A stretch of DNA of 64,000 nt from Planomicrobium sp. CPCC 101079 (GCF_007859275.1 NZ_VOHC01000002.1:57065-121064), one strand, 5' to 3'; positions 1 to 9,292 are shown, counted from the first letter of the stretch. Notes: generated from the letters alone by a model not told the origin. Made by a program: numbers and translations.

Positions 1-170
1 TCCGCCACTACAATTTCAGTGGCTCCTCCGTTAAATGCTCCTTCAATTGCAGCATTAACATCTGCAGTCATTAATTTACGAAAACGCTGATACTCAGATG
101 GTGTTTTTAATTGCTGATTGGTGGCTACACCAGAAATCCCTTCCATGTCAGCTGAAATAAAAAATTTCAT
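1..170 (-). CDS. D-aminopeptidase, M55 (DppA) family, N-terminal part only
   Basis: The reverse strand encodes a start at 170 followed by MKFFISADMEGISGV, the characteristic N-terminus of M55 zinc D-aminopeptidases (DppA), where the Asp and Glu of the SADMEG segment are metal ligands. About 56 residues are present and the gene runs out of the window at base 1, so the remaining metal ligands and the C-terminus cannot be checked. Family members remove D-amino acids from peptides such as D-Ala-D-Ala and help in cell-wall peptide recycling. The next gene on the same strand (at 244-693) is an Lrp-type regulator upstream of it, which may be co-transcribed with it. Confidence 0.8.
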   Translation of the reverse strand, partial: MKFFISADMEGISGVATNQQLKTPSEYQRFRKLMTADVNAAIEGAFNGGATEIVVA

Positions 171-243
171 CGTCTCTACATCCTTCGTTTGTATTTTTCA
201 CCCAGTACAATTAATTTAAATATTCAGACTATTTAACTTGTGT

Positions 244-693
244 TTAACGGATGTATTCAAACGTATTTTTGTGTACATCCAACTGAATAATTGTGTTCAC
301 TTCTGTAACTGCGTCAATTGCATTAATAGCGTATAAAACTTCTGTGATTTTTTCCTGATCCCTTACTGTAATTTGGACCAAAAGAGGAAATTCCCCGGAA
401 GTCACGGTAATGTAGCGGATCGGCGGTATCTTTTTCAACTCTTCAATTACGAGCTGCAAAGCTTGGGATTTCGTCTTGATTTGAATAATTGCACCCGCTT
501 TGAGTCCTAAAGCAATTGGATTGACTATTCCAACCACGTTGAGAATTTCTTTGTCGATCAAGTTTTTGTAACGCAAGCGGATGGTTTTTTCTGTGACATG
601 CAGGCACTTTGACAACTCGGCGAATGATACGCGCCCATCTTCTGATAGCCTCTTGATGATTCCGTGATCCAATTCGTCAAGTTCGTAAATCAT
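244..693 (-). CDS. Lrp/AsnC family transcriptional regulator
   Basis: The product has 149 residues, the usual size for Lrp/AsnC regulators. Residues 1-50 form the winged helix-turn-helix (ELDELDHGIIKRLSEDGR is the typical opening), and residues 65-145 form the RAM ligand-binding/dimerisation domain. Such proteins sense amino acids or related metabolites. It lies upstream of the M55 aminopeptidase on the same strand and diverges from the amidohydrolase at 877, so it could control either peptide-related gene across the AT-rich 180-bp gap. The start ATG at 691-693 is preceded by an AGAGAAGG-like ribosome site. The effector cannot be told from sequence. Confidence 0.9.
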   Translation of the reverse strand: MIYELDELDHGIIKRLSEDGRVSFAELSKCLHVTEKTIRLRYKNLIDKEILNVVGIVNPIALGLKAGAIIQIKTKSQALQLVIEELKKIPPIRYITVTSGEFPLLVQITVRDQEKITEVLYAINAIDAVTEVNTIIQLDVHKNTFEYIR

Positions 694-764
694 GAAACAC
701 CTTCTCTCTGCCTTGGCGCCTCCTCGTTACCGGAATAAGGTCTTTTTTTCGATTTCAGTAACGC

Positions 765-793
765 TTTACAATATTCTTAATATATTTTATTAT
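765..793 (+). promoter_or_regulatory. Sigma-A-type promoter for the amidohydrolase gene
   Basis: TTTACA (765-770), a 17-base spacer and TATTAT (788-793) make a plausible sigma-A promoter about 85 bases before the ATG at 877. The surrounding DNA is very AT-rich, as is usual for Lrp-type binding regions. Confidence 0.55.
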
Positions 794-876
794 CTAAAAA
801 AGGAATATTAATGCTTAGTTTATAATATGTATTTTTATAAATCAATCCTTTTTTTTATCGAAATGGAGGTTTTTTT

Positions 877-2001
877 ATGATAGCGATTACAAACGCGAAA
901 ATTTTTAATGGTATAGGTAAAGTGCTGGATGACCAGGTAATTTTCGTGAAAGACGGAAAATTTGAAGCAATCAAATCTTCTAACAATATTCCTGAAGGCT
1001 ATCGAATTATAGATGCTTCAGGAAAAATCGTCACACCCGGATTGATCGATGTGCATACCCATTTAGGAATTTCAGAAGAAGGCGTCGGGAAAGAAGGCGC
1101 CGATTTTAATGAGACGAGCTCGGCCGTCACCCCCCAAGTCCGGGCGATTGACGGCATCAATCCAATGGAAGCCGGATTTGAAGATGCCCGCCGCGCCGGC
1201 GTCACGACAGTCCAAGTCATGCCGGGAAGCGCCAATGTGATTGGAGGAGAAATGCTTGTTTTGAAAACAGTCGGGCATATTGTAGATGAAATGGTGTTAA
1301 AATCTCCTTCCGGCATGAAAGCGGCTACTGGCGAAAACCCGAAAAAATATCACGGAGACAAAGGAAGAATGCCGGTGACCCGGATGGGCGTTGCGGCATT
1401 GATCCGCGAGAAACTGATTGAAGCGCAAAATTACATAAACGGAGAGAAAAAAGAACGCAAGCTGGACATGGAGAATTTAGCGAAGGTGCTGAACAAAGAA
1501 ATCCCGCTGCGCGTCCATGCCCACCGGGCGGACGACATCCTCACTGTTCTTCGCATCAAGCGCGAATTTGACATTGACATCACCATTGAACATTGCACCG
1601 AAGGCCACCACATTGCTGACTATATCGCGAAGCACGATGTGCGGGTTTCGGTTGGCCCGACGCTGTCCACCCGCTCGAAAGTAGAACTGAAAGACAAGAA
1701 CTGGGCGACGATCAAAACTTTGCTCGACGCCGGCGTTCCTTGTTCATTGACGACCGACCACCCTGTTGTCGGAATTGAGTATTTGGTGACAAGTGCCATC
1801 CATGCAATCAACCACGGCATTACTGAGCAGCAAGCACTGACGGCCTTGACTTCGGATGCCGCCAAGCATCTTGGCGTGGACGATCGTGTAGGATCCATCG
1901 AACCTGCCAAAGACGCAGACTTTGTCATTTGGAGCGGCAACCCGTTTGAGCTTTCAAGCCGGGTCGAAAGTGTCTATATCAATGGTGAAGCAGTTAATTG
2001 A
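877..2001 (+). CDS. Metal-dependent amidohydrolase (imidazolonepropionase-like, COG1228 type)
   Basis: The 374-residue protein has the amidohydrolase layout: a small beta-sandwich domain at both ends and a TIM-barrel core. Visible metal-site elements are the HTH motif in VDVHTHLG (about residue 60), a later HAHRADD, an EHCTEGHH segment and the TTDHP near residue 290 that supplies the catalytic Asp. Family members hydrolyse cyclic amides, Xaa-Pro or isoaspartyl dipeptides and related compounds; the substrate here is unknown. The start is set by GGAGG just upstream. The gene diverges from an Lrp regulator and sits near a D-aminopeptidase, which hints at peptide or amino-acid catabolism. A strong terminator follows at 2021-2047. 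Confidence 0.85.
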   Translation: MIAITNAKIFNGIGKVLDDQVIFVKDGKFEAIKSSNNIPEGYRIIDASGKIVTPGLIDVHTHLGISEEGVGKEGADFNETSSAVTPQVRAIDGINPMEAGFEDARRAGVTTVQVMPGSANVIGGEMLVLKTVGHIVDEMVLKSPSGMKAATGENPKKYHGDKGRMPVTRMGVAALIREKLIEAQNYINGEKKERKLDMENLAKVLNKEIPLRVHAHRADDILTVLRIKREFDIDITIEHCTEGHHIADYIAKHDVRVSVGPTLSTRSKVELKDKNWATIKTLLDAGVPCSLTTDHPVVGIEYLVTSAIHAINHGITEQQALTALTSDAAKHLGVDDRVGSIEPAKDADFVIWSGNPFELSSRVESVYINGEAVN

Positions 2002-2020
2002 ACGGATGATAAACAAAAAA

Positions 2021-2053
2021 GCAGCCTCTTTAAAAATAAGAGGCTGCTTTTAA
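2021..2053. terminator. Bidirectional intrinsic terminator
   Basis: A perfect 10-bp stem, GCAGCCTCTT (2021-2030) with its complement at 2038-2047, is flanked by A-run on the left and TTTT on the right. It can end the amidohydrolase transcript (+) and the kinase/S51/Nudix operon (-). Confidence 0.85.
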
Positions 2054-2088
2054 TGTTGGATGAGGCATGCTAAAAAGTTAACATCAAT

Positions 2089-2592
2089 TTATTCGTTTCG
2101 TTTTTCGAGCTTCAAAGCGTCCATTAAAATCAATGCACCGATTTCATGGTCGTCCATAACATATGAAAGTTCTTCGGGTTCGACCCAGATGCGGGAAAGG
2201 GTTTCGTTTTCTCTTAAAAATGGCAGACATTCGTCGATGTCGACTCGGTAGAATAATTGGTAGCCGATCTTTGGGTACGGGCCATTTTCCATGAAATCCG
2301 GATTGTCCGTATGATCCACTTCAATGGCTCCTATGTATTTAGAAGTGCCGACAACATAGGCTTCTTCGAAAATTTCCCTGTGCAGCGCCGCTTCTGCCGT
2401 TTCCCCGTTTTCCACATGTCCACCAGGCACATTAAAGCCGCGTCCCTTAACGTGGACCAATAGCACTTTTCCTTCGCTGAAGCAATAGCCATGGACACTT
2501 GTGACAAGGTCTTCTGCTCCAACTTTCTTCTTGGCGTGCCACCGCAGGCAAATCCTTTGTCCTCCCCAATTTACAAACACATCATTGGCCAT
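2089..2592 (-). CDS. Nudix hydrolase
   Basis: This 167-residue protein carries a Nudix box beginning GGHVENGE (about residue 57) and continuing to REIFEE; the usual Gly after EE is Ala. Nudix enzymes hydrolyse nucleoside diphosphates linked to another group, using the REUxEE acidic residues to bind Mg2+ or Mn2+. The specific substrate is not evident. The ATG at 2590-2592 lies inside the end of the S51 peptidase gene (11-base overlap) and has a GAGGAGA ribosome site, so translation is probably coupled. It is the last gene of a three-gene operon. Confidence 0.9.
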   Translation of the reverse strand: MANDVFVNWGGQRICLRWHAKKKVGAEDLVTSVHGYCFSEGKVLLVHVKGRGFNVPGGHVENGETAEAALHREIFEEAYVVGTSKYIGAIEVDHTDNPDFMENGPYPKIGYQLFYRVDIDECLPFLRENETLSRIWVEPEELSYVMDDHEIGALILMDALKLEKRNE

Positions 2593-3262
2593 TTAGCTTC
2601 TCCTCAATCCAGTGTCCGTTTTTGCATTCAAGTGTATATGCATCTCCACCTTCGATGGATGCCAATTGTTCGTTTTCAAAATACAAACCTGTCTCATCAT
2701 CTATTCCATATCCACCTGAAGCACCTGTTTTGGCAATTGCCTTCTTCAAGTTATCTTCCTCTTCCCAAAAGGTATAATGGACGCTAACGACACGGTCTCT
2801 CAAAAGCCCTAATCCTTCCAAAAACAAATGTTCATTTTTCGCATTATCAATCGGCGGGATAACGCATACTTCCGGACTAATCAAAGCGCCAGCCGAAAAA
2901 CCGGCAACCGGAATTCCCTGTTCGTACCGTTCTTTTATGAGCGGCCCAATTGCCGTATCAACAATATACTCCCGGTAGCGTTCAGTGTCGCCACCGCCGA
3001 TAATGATGCCAGTACAAAACCGCAGCTCCTCTATGTCTTTACTAGATGTCTGGGATTTTAATAGCAAACAAAAGAAATCCGCCACTCCGTTCTCTCTTAA
3101 AATATCGGTATATTGAGGCAAATATTTTTCCCATCCTTCCCGCTCTACAAGCAAGATGGCCACCTTTCCTTTTTCTTTCAAAGATAGTCTGGAAAATTGT
3201 TCGGCCAATTGCGCTTCAAAAGGCGGACTGCCCCCTTGTAAAAATAAATGTCTTTTCCCCAC
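2582..3262 (-). CDS. Peptidase S51 family protein (dipeptidase E / cyanophycinase-like)
   Basis: The 226-residue product has the S51 fold signature: IIIGGGDTERY (about residue 88) and the nucleophile elbow GFSAGA (about residue 121), whose Ser is the catalytic nucleophile. Known relatives are alpha-aspartyl dipeptidases (PepE) and cyanophycinases. The start is GTG at 3260-3262 with AGAGGGG about 8 bases upstream. It lies between a P-loop kinase and a Nudix hydrolase in one operon and overlaps the latter by 11 bases. The general family is clear; the peptide substrate is not. Confidence 0.87.
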   Translation of the reverse strand: MGKRHLFLQGGSPPFEAQLAEQFSRLSLKEKGKVAILLVEREGWEKYLPQYTDILRENGVADFFCLLLKSQTSSKDIEELRFCTGIIIGGGDTERYREYIVDTAIGPLIKERYEQGIPVAGFSAGALISPEVCVIPPIDNAKNEHLFLEGLGLLRDRVVSVHYTFWEEEDNLKKAIAKTGASGGYGIDDETGLYFENEQLASIEGGDAYTLECKNGHWIEEKLNGQ

Positions 3263-3289
3263 TTCCTCTTCCCCTCTCTATATCAATTG

Positions 3290-3814
3290 CTATTTCAAGA
3301 TATAATCGAGCACCTCGTCTATATAGCTGTCGACCGGCTTGCCTGAATCGATTATCAAATGCTCAACATTGAGCGGTTTTTCGCTGCTGTCGACAGCAAC
3401 GGAGAATATCTTTTCAGATAGAACTTCTTGGATTTGGCTAATTTTCGGATTCCGATTTTTCAAACGCTCGTTTATTTTTTCAAAATCATTCAAATAACAT
3501 TCGACATATTTATATTTGACATTGTACTTTTCCGCCAAACGCATGCCTTTACCGAGCATTTCGGCGTATAAGCAAGGGCTATCAAAGATGACAGCATGGC
3601 CGATTGATAAGTGGAAATCGATTAAGGACCAATCGATTCCATAGGAAATTTTCCCGGCAGTTTTGGCGTCAACCGCTTGGATTTCCATAAATTCCATCAA
3701 TGCAGATTTGACCACATCATGATCTACTATGACGGCGCCTGTTCTTCTCGCTAGCAATTGGGCCAACGTTGATTTTCCGGAGCCTGGAAATCCGGACATT
3801 TGAAGAAAAAACAT
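3290..3814 (-). CDS. P-loop nucleotide kinase-like ATPase (AAA_33/Zeta-type)
   Basis: A Walker A motif GFPGSGKST lies at residues 8-16 of a 174-residue protein, followed by VIVDHDVVKSAL, the usual arrangement of small kinases in which the Asp-His-Asp segment contacts Mg2+ and substrate. Homologues are annotated as AAA family ATPases, gluconate-kinase-like or chloramphenicol-phosphotransferase-like proteins. The phosphate acceptor is unknown. It is the first gene of an operon with the S51 peptidase (27-base gap) and the Nudix hydrolase. Confidence 0.8.
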   Translation of the reverse strand: MFFLQMSGFPGSGKSTLAQLLARRTGAVIVDHDVVKSALMEFMEIQAVDAKTAGKISYGIDWSLIDFHLSIGHAVIFDSPCLYAEMLGKGMRLAEKYNVKYKYVECYLNDFEKINERLKNRNPKISQIQEVLSEKIFSVAVDSSEKPLNVEHLIIDSGKPVDSYIDEVLDYILK

Positions 3815-3980
3815 AGCAGCAGCCTCGCTTTTTCAAGTTATTTAGGACAATGCTATCCTATTTTATTTTCTAAAATATTTTAACGCGCTCTTTACTTTCC
3901 AACGCTATACTGAATAAAAACCTGGTGATTAAAACACAAAAGGGTTGGCAGTTCCCCGCCTAAACTAAAGGAGGTTGCCC

Positions 3981-6749
3981 ATGCGAAAAGTGCTGTTCTG
4001 CATTCTTTTTTTAGCCGTATGCCTGATTGTCAGTACACTTTCCCACATTACTTACTTATACGAATGGACGCAAGGCCGTTTCATGGTGGGCAATAATGAT
4101 GGCTTGTCTCAAATGCTGCCATTCAAAAACCATTTATATCATCAATACACTTCCGGTGAATTTTTCTATTCGACACAACTAGGACTGGGAAGCGGCACTT
4201 TAGGCTGGCTTTCCTATTATTTCGCAACATCCATTCTATTTATTTTAACCATTTGTGTGTTTTATGCGCTGGAATCACTCGGCATTATACCTGAACCAGA
4301 TATCTTATTTTGGGGACAAGCTGCTGTCTTTATCAGCATTATCCGCCTAGCTGCGGTTTTGGCTATCGCCTCTGCGGTTTTTCGTTTTATGAAATTCGGA
4401 CCGATTCCTGCTTTTCTCGGTGCTTGCGTCTATGGCATATCCGGCATGTATTTTAGCCATACCACATATTGGGAATTTTTCGCAGATGCTTATTTATGGC
4501 TTCCTTTGCTGTTGTTTGGCGTTGAAAAGATTTTTCGGGAACAGCGCTCTGGCTGGTTCTTGTTTGCTGTCGCGCTATCCATGTTCGATAACTTTTACTT
4601 TGCTTATATCAATTTACTGCTAACAGCTATTTACATTCTTTTACGGCTCTTTATGCCGCTAGGAAAAAACGAAGTATCCAAATCCATCATTTTTAAACAG
4701 CTATTGATTGCCGGTTTGGCAGGCGCCGGCATCAGCTCCATCTCTTTTGTCCCGGCGGCCTATTCTTTTTTAAATAATTACCGTCCGCCGTATGCCCACG
4801 AAATCAGCTGGTTTGAGTGGATTGACAATATTTTATTTACAAGCAGTTACTTGGTTTTGCCCGCCATTTTTGTATTGATGGCGTTTGCGTTTCCCCTTTA
4901 CAAAAGTGTCCGATTCCGCTTTTTTTCGTTGCTTGTATTAGTTGGCGTGGTGCTCCATTACAGCCCGGTAATGGCAAGTGCCTTTAACGGCTTTTCCGCT
5001 CCTCAATACCGCTGGGAATATTTTATTTCCTTTGCTGCAGGAGGTGCTGTAGCAGCAGGTTTCAGCAAGTTGGAACAGCTGAATATAAAACATGCCGCAA
5101 TTGCAGGCGTTTTCGGGTTGGCAGCTTACTTCAGTTTTGCCGTAATCGATCCGGCACGTGACGTATCCATACCTTTCTTGGTGGCAGTTTTCGGTTTCGC
5201 GCTGTCTATTTTCTTCTTGTATACCCGGGCCGTTCAAAAAAATTCTATGAAAGGCCAACTCTTGGTCTTAATTATCATACTATTGGTTATTTTAGGAAGT
5301 GGCTACCAATTTATACAGGCGATTGCAGAAAACCAACTCGATGTCCGCCTTCCTCTGTATATCGGCGTAATAGGGGTCGCCATCGTCACTTTTATGTTGT
5401 TCTCGAGGGCTGCCAAGGATAATGGAAAAGCATCACAGCTCGCTCTATTCGTGGTACTTGCCTTGATTTTGGCTGCTAATGGTTTTCAGTATGTCGTACT
5501 CGTTACTAGCGGAAATACGCATAAAGTTTCGGAAGAGCTTATTACTGGCCAGGATTATGATGATCCGGAAATAGTAGATCTTCTAGCTGAGATAGAAGAA
5601 CGGGCATCCGATTCAGTTTACCGGGTCGAATGGATGGAGAGCCAGCGGAACAATACACCGCTTGTCCAAAACTTCAGGGGATTGAGCGCTTATTCCAGCA
5701 TCTTAAACGGCGAAGTGGTGCATTTTTATTTGACGGACCTTGAAATCGATATGGCACGTGAAAGTGTTAGCCGCATTACGACGCTTGGCAAACGAACAAA
5801 TCTGCACAGTTTGCTTAAAGCCGATTATGTCATTTTACGCCCGAACAATGAAAACGTGCCTGCTGGTTTCGAACAAGTGCTGGCTGGCGAAAATTTTGCG
5901 GTTTTTGAAAATCGTTATCGGCTTCCTTTTGTCCGTGCCGCATCACTTGTCTACAGTGAACAAGAATTGGATCAGAAACCCATTCTTTTAAGGGAGCATG
6001 CGATGTTAAAGGGGGTCGTTTTGAACAACCCAGAAGCCCCTGCGCCGCTCCCCCCTGCACCTGAAAAGTTGAAGTATAGCATCCAGGAAGACAACGCCAG
6101 TTTTGAAGGCAAGATTCTTGATGTGACCGGCGACTCGGGCGGTTTGGACTTGATATTAGACAAGCCGCTTCCTGCAGCAAGCGATTTGTATGTATCGTTT
6201 CAGTTGACCAACAAAAAGCCCGATAACGGGTTTACCCTGCAAGTCAATCCGTATAAAACTTCTCGAAAATGGAGCGGCTCTGTCTATAAGACATATATTG
6301 ACGACTTAACCATCCGTATTCCTGCTGATAACACAATCCGGATTCGGGTCCCCCGGGGAGTTTACGAACTTGCGGAATTGGAAGTTTATGAAGAACCATA
6401 TGAGGTGCTGCGACAGGAAGTTGAAGAGGCGTCGCAAGAAACCAAAGCGGAATGGAATGGCAGCCGTTTTTATGCCGAGTATCCATCTGCCGAAGAAGGA
6501 GATTTCCTTGTAATGCCGATTCCTTATGAAATCGGATGGAGCGCGAAAGTGAATGGGAAAAGCAAGAAGATTCTAGAAGCAAACTACGCCTTCACGGCTA
6601 TCGCAGCTGAAGGCGGCTTCAACAAAATCGAACTTACTTACCGGCCGCCCTATTTTTACCGTTCGCTTTTCTTTTCCCTCCTTTCACTTGCCTTCGCCTT
6701 TATCTGCATTCGAAAAGAAAAGAGGGTTAAAAGGCACGAAACTGGGTAA
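3981..6749 (+). CDS. YfhO-family polytopic membrane protein (GT-C type sugar transferase)
   Basis: This protein of about 922 residues has a first membrane segment near residues 3-22, a conserved NNDGLSQ segment on the outer loop that matches the DGxxQ signature of the YfhO family, roughly a dozen further hydrophobic segments to about residue 500, a long extracytoplasmic domain (about 505-890), and a final membrane anchor with a basic tail. In Bacillus and Listeria, YfhO-like proteins transfer sugars from a lipid carrier, loaded by a CsbB/GT2 enzyme, onto lipoteichoic acid; that role is inferred here. A matching GT2 and a GtrII-like protein lie 5 kb downstream. AAAGGAGG at 3967-3974 overlaps the in-frame TTG at 3975, so ATG 3981 is the start. 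Confidence 0.85.
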   Translation: MRKVLFCILFLAVCLIVSTLSHITYLYEWTQGRFMVGNNDGLSQMLPFKNHLYHQYTSGEFFYSTQLGLGSGTLGWLSYYFATSILFILTICVFYALESLGIIPEPDILFWGQAAVFISIIRLAAVLAIASAVFRFMKFGPIPAFLGACVYGISGMYFSHTTYWEFFADAYLWLPLLLFGVEKIFREQRSGWFLFAVALSMFDNFYFAYINLLLTAIYILLRLFMPLGKNEVSKSIIFKQLLIAGLAGAGISSISFVPAAYSFLNNYRPPYAHEISWFEWIDNILFTSSYLVLPAIFVLMAFAFPLYKSVRFRFFSLLVLVGVVLHYSPVMASAFNGFSAPQYRWEYFISFAAGGAVAAGFSKLEQLNIKHAAIAGVFGLAAYFSFAVIDPARDVSIPFLVAVFGFALSIFFLYTRAVQKNSMKGQLLVLIIILLVILGSGYQFIQAIAENQLDVRLPLYIGVIGVAIVTFMLFSRAAKDNGKASQLALFVVLALILAANGFQYVVLVTSGNTHKVSEELITGQDYDDPEIVDLLAEIEERASDSVYRVEWMESQRNNTPLVQNFRGLSAYSSILNGEVVHFYLTDLEIDMARESVSRITTLGKRTNLHSLLKADYVILRPNNENVPAGFEQVLAGENFAVFENRYRLPFVRAASLVYSEQELDQKPILLREHAMLKGVVLNNPEAPAPLPPAPEKLKYSIQEDNASFEGKILDVTGDSGGLDLILDKPLPAASDLYVSFQLTNKKPDNGFTLQVNPYKTSRKWSGSVYKTYIDDLTIRIPADNTIRIRVPRGVYELAELEVYEEPYEVLRQEVEEASQETKAEWNGSRFYAEYPSAEEGDFLVMPIPYEIGWSAKVNGKSKKILEANYAFTAIAAEGGFNKIELTYRPPYFYRSLFFSLLSLAFAFICIRKEKRVKRHETG

Positions 6750-6797
6750 ACCGGTACTAGCAACTTTAGTAACTAACTTATACCAGGAGGAGATTAC

Positions 6798-7019
6798 ATG
6801 GCAAAACAGCTCGCTATGCATGAAACACTCGAAGTCCATGAGGTGCTTATTTTTAAAACGGCATGCCTCGCAAAAAACAAATTGTTTGTTGACATGGTGC
6901 AAGACAAGAAGCTAAAGGAAATTATCGAAGAAGATACTGAGTTATCCACAAAAGCGGTCAAAGATTTGCGTAAAATCCTGGCGGATGCCAGCAAACAATC
7001 AAGCGGGGAGGAAGCCTAA
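6798..7019 (+). CDS. Small CotF-like protein (YraG-type)
   Basis: The 73-residue, predominantly helical protein opens with LAMHETLEVHEVL and resembles the short partners of CotF-type spore coat proteins in Bacillus. Its role is not established. GGAGGAG lies 8 bases before the ATG. It is followed after one base by the Coat F domain gene, so the two form an operon. Such proteins also occur in bacteria not known to sporulate, so the name does not prove sporulation. Confidence 0.75.
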   Translation: MAKQLAMHETLEVHEVLIFKTACLAKNKLFVDMVQDKKLKEIIEEDTELSTKAVKDLRKILADASKQSSGEEA

Positions 7020-7020
7020 T

Positions 7021-7341
7021 ATGACTAAAAAAGATGAAGAAAAACAGTTGGAGGCTGAAGTGCAAGTCGTGCCTGAGGGTTTGATCGATGATATGGTCAT
7101 TGCAACCGACCTGCTTGTATCTGCAAAAGCCGGTGTCCGCAATATAGCCGTTGCCATTACGGAAACAGCAACCCCAAGCGTAAAAAAGATTTTGCGCCGT
7201 GAATTGGACAATGCTATCGAGCTTCATGACAAGCTCGCGCAATACATGATCAAAAATGAAATGTACCACGCTTACGATATAGACGAACAGCTTGAACACG
7301 ATCTTAAAAAGGCGGATATTGCTCTTAAATTCAGCAAATAA
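7021..7341 (+). CDS. Coat F domain (CotF-family) protein
   Basis: This 106-residue protein matches the CotF domain: a four-helix ferritin-like bundle with the pattern DMVIATDLL, AITETATP and a C-terminal NEMYHAYD segment. In Bacillus such proteins are spore coat components or vegetative relatives of unknown function. I place the start at ATG 7021, just after the stop of the preceding gene, with GGGGAGG upstream; an in-frame ATG at 6985 lies inside the previous gene and lacks a ribosome site. A strong terminator follows. Confidence 0.8.
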   Translation: MTKKDEEKQLEAEVQVVPEGLIDDMVIATDLLVSAKAGVRNIAVAITETATPSVKKILRRELDNAIELHDKLAQYMIKNEMYHAYDIDEQLEHDLKKADIALKFSK

Positions 7342-7354
7342 GCTATTATCGAGA

Positions 7355-7395
7355 AAAAGCACCGGCAAATCAGATGATTTGCCGGCGCTTTTTTG
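7355..7395. terminator. Intrinsic terminator
   Basis: A long stem built from ACCGGCAAATCA and its complement (about 7361-7386) is flanked by AAAAAGC on one side and GCTTTTTT on the other. It closes the CotF-like operon and can also act on the lipM-lipA transcript from the other strand. Confidence 0.85.
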
Positions 7396-7425
7396 CGTCG
7401 AGGAGTTTGGTGAATTCAACTCCTT

Positions 7426-8370
7426 TTAAAATTCCGCGCTTTCCAACAGTTTCCCCTGTGATTCATAGCCTTTCATGTATTTGATCCGCCGCTGTGCCGA
7501 TGTTTCGCTGACTTGTTCATCCGCGTGGTAAGAAGAACGCACCATTGGGCCGGCTTCACAATGCTTGAATCCTTTTTCAAGAGCAATTTTCTTTAGTTCC
7601 GCAAACTCATCCGGATGGTAATACCGGACAACATCCAAATGCTTTTTGGTCGGCTGCAAGTACTGGCCGATTGCCATAATATCCACGTTATTTGCGAGCA
7701 AATCGTCCATCGCTTCCAAGATTTCTTCTTTCGTTTCTCCCAGCCCCACCATGATGCTCGATTTGGTTGGAATATGGGGAGCTATTTCTTTAACACGCTC
7801 CAAAAGCTTCAGCGACCGGTCATAAGTCGCAACAGCTCGCACGCGTTTCGTCAAACGGCGGACGGTTTCAATGTTGTGATTGAAAATATCCGGCTCGCTG
7901 TCCATTAACATATGTAAACTTTCATAGTCCCCTTTCATATCGGAAGGCAAAATCTCAACAGTACAGGCAGGAACTTTCCGTCGGATGGCCCGAACTGTTT
8001 CAGCGAATACTGCTGCTCCGCCGTCTTTCAAGTCGTCTCTTGCCACGGCGGTGACTACAACGTGTTTCAAGCCCATAATTTCAGCAGATTCGGCGACACG
8101 TTCCGGCTCTCCCCAGTCGAGTTCGTTCGGCAATCCCGTTTTGACCGCACAAAAACGGCATGCCCTTGTGCATGTGTCGCCTAATATCATGAACGTCGCC
8201 GTTTTCCGCACACTCCAGCATTCATGGATATTCGGGCACCGGGCTTCTTCACAGACGGTATTCAAGTTTTTCTCCCGCATCAGCTTTTTCAATTCGGTGT
8301 AAGATTCGTTAGTATTCAACTTTACTTTGAGCCATTCAGGTTTGCGTATGTATTCTTTGTTTCTTGTCAT
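7426..8370 (-). CDS. lipA: Lipoyl synthase LipA
   Basis: LipA is a radical-SAM enzyme that inserts two sulfurs into protein-bound octanoyl groups to make lipoyl cofactors. Both iron-sulfur sites are intact: the auxiliary cluster cysteines C40, C45 and C51 ([12 protein letters not shown]) and the radical-SAM CxxxCxxC at C67, C71 and C74. The length (314 residues) and sequence match Bacillus LipA closely. I start at ATG 8368-8370, which overlaps the TGA of lipM by four bases (ATGA), rather than at an upstream ATG at 8409 inside lipM. The pair forms a tightly coupled operon whose leader carries a TPP riboswitch (9293-9380). Confidence 0.96.
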   Translation of the reverse strand: MTRNKEYIRKPEWLKVKLNTNESYTELKKLMREKNLNTVCEEARCPNIHECWSVRKTATFMILGDTCTRACRFCAVKTGLPNELDWGEPERVAESAEIMGLKHVVVTAVARDDLKDGGAAVFAETVRAIRRKVPACTVEILPSDMKGDYESLHMLMDSEPDIFNHNIETVRRLTKRVRAVATYDRSLKLLERVKEIAPHIPTKSSIMVGLGETKEEILEAMDDLLANNVDIMAIGQYLQPTKKHLDVVRYYHPDEFAELKKIALEKGFKHCEAGPMVRSSYHADEQVSETSAQRRIKYMKGYESQGKLLESAEF

Positions 8371-9206
8371 GATTGCCGCACTTCCTTTCTTCCTCTTGAA
8401 TAGTTCCACTCTTTACTCTTGTACTTATGTTCCAAATGCAAAACTTCCTCCAATAAAGAAGGAGGCAGTTCAAACGGAATCAGTTCAATTTCCAGCCCTT
8501 GCTCGAATCCTTTTTTAAAAGCCGCTTTTGCCTCATCAAAACTGATAGGATGCGGCAAAACATCATTTATGGCAACTGCACGATTGCCAAACGCCTTTCT
8601 TGCCCGTTGTTTTACTTCTTCATTTGGGTACAAAAACAAATCAAACAATTTGATGTCATCTATTTCGAGCGGTATTGATCCATGCTGAAGAATCACACCG
8701 CTTTTGCGTGTTTGGGCGCTTCCTGCCGCTTTTTTTCCATCAATCACCAACTCGTACCAAGAAGGTTCTTCAAAACAAACCGCTGACCCTTTTTTCGCCA
8801 GTTCGCTTTTCGGCATCGCAAACTCCGCTTTAATTCCGAGCTCTTTATAGCCTTCGAATAGCCCTCTGGATAACACCAGATAAGCCTCTTTAACGGTTTT
8901 CGGCATATCCGGATGCTCCTCTGAAACAATGACGCTATACGTTAATTCACAGTCGTGCAGTACCGCCTTGCCGCCAGTCTGCCTGCGCACAAGTTCAATT
9001 CCGAAGTTTTTGGCGCCTTCCATATCAATTTGCCCATCCACTTTTTGAAAAAAGCCGATGGAAATACCGGCCGGTTCCCATCCATAAAAACGCAAAACCG
9101 GCGGTATTTTGCCAGCGCTGTGCCAATTCAGCAAAGCTTCATCAAGCGCCATATTAAACGCCGGAGTGCAATGGCCGGAATCTATAAAAAACCATGTATC
9201 CTTCAT
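8367..9206 (-). CDS. lipM: Octanoyltransferase LipM (lipoate-protein ligase A family)
   Basis: The protein is about 279 residues long and collinear with Bacillus LipM, which transfers octanoyl from acyl carrier protein to GcvH as the first step of lipoate assembly. The ligand-binding RRQTGG lies at 74-79, Lys in [12 protein letters not shown] is the conserved acyl-contact lysine, and C144 ([10 protein letters not shown]) is the expected catalytic cysteine. The start is ATG 9204-9206 with GGAGGGGG upstream; the longer reading from 9275 begins inside the terminator hairpin and is rejected. lipA follows with an ATGA overlap. The leader contains a TPP riboswitch followed by an intrinsic terminator ending only about 25 bases from this start. 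Confidence 0.93.
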   Translation of the reverse strand: MKDTWFFIDSGHCTPAFNMALDEALLNWHSAGKIPPVLRFYGWEPAGISIGFFQKVDGQIDMEGAKNFGIELVRRQTGGKAVLHDCELTYSVIVSEEHPDMPKTVKEAYLVLSRGLFEGYKELGIKAEFAMPKSELAKKGSAVCFEEPSWYELVIDGKKAAGSAQTRKSGVILQHGSIPLEIDDIKLFDLFLYPNEEVKQRARKAFGNRAVAINDVLPHPISFDEAKAAFKKGFEQGLEIELIPFELPPSLLEEVLHLEHKYKSKEWNYSRGRKEVRQS

Positions 9207-9229
9207 TTTCCCCCTCCTTTTTTGAAAAT

Positions 9230-9264
9230 AAAAAGCGCCGCTTCCCATGGTGGGAAGCGGCGCA
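9230..9264 (-). terminator. Riboswitch-controlled intrinsic terminator
   Basis: On the minus strand a perfect 13-bp GC-rich stem (9263-9251 with 9247-9235) and a 3-base loop are followed at once by TTTTATTTT. It lies between the TPP aptamer and lipM, the typical place for an expression-platform terminator. Confidence 0.88.
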
Positions 9265-9292
9265 TGCAGTCGCAAAAAAGAAGCATTCGCAC

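Noticed and set aside
6798..7341. Proof that the organism sporulates
   Set aside because: CotF-like proteins also occur in non-sporulating relatives, and no sporulation-specific regulator or sigma factor is in the window.
8371..8409. N-terminal extension of LipA starting at 8409
   Set aside because: Homologues start at the ATG that forms the ATGA overlap with lipM; the extension has no family match.
9207..9275. N-terminal extension of LipM starting at 9275
   Set aside because: It would be translated from the riboswitch terminator stem and add residues absent from LipM homologues; GGAGGGGG sets the start at 9206.
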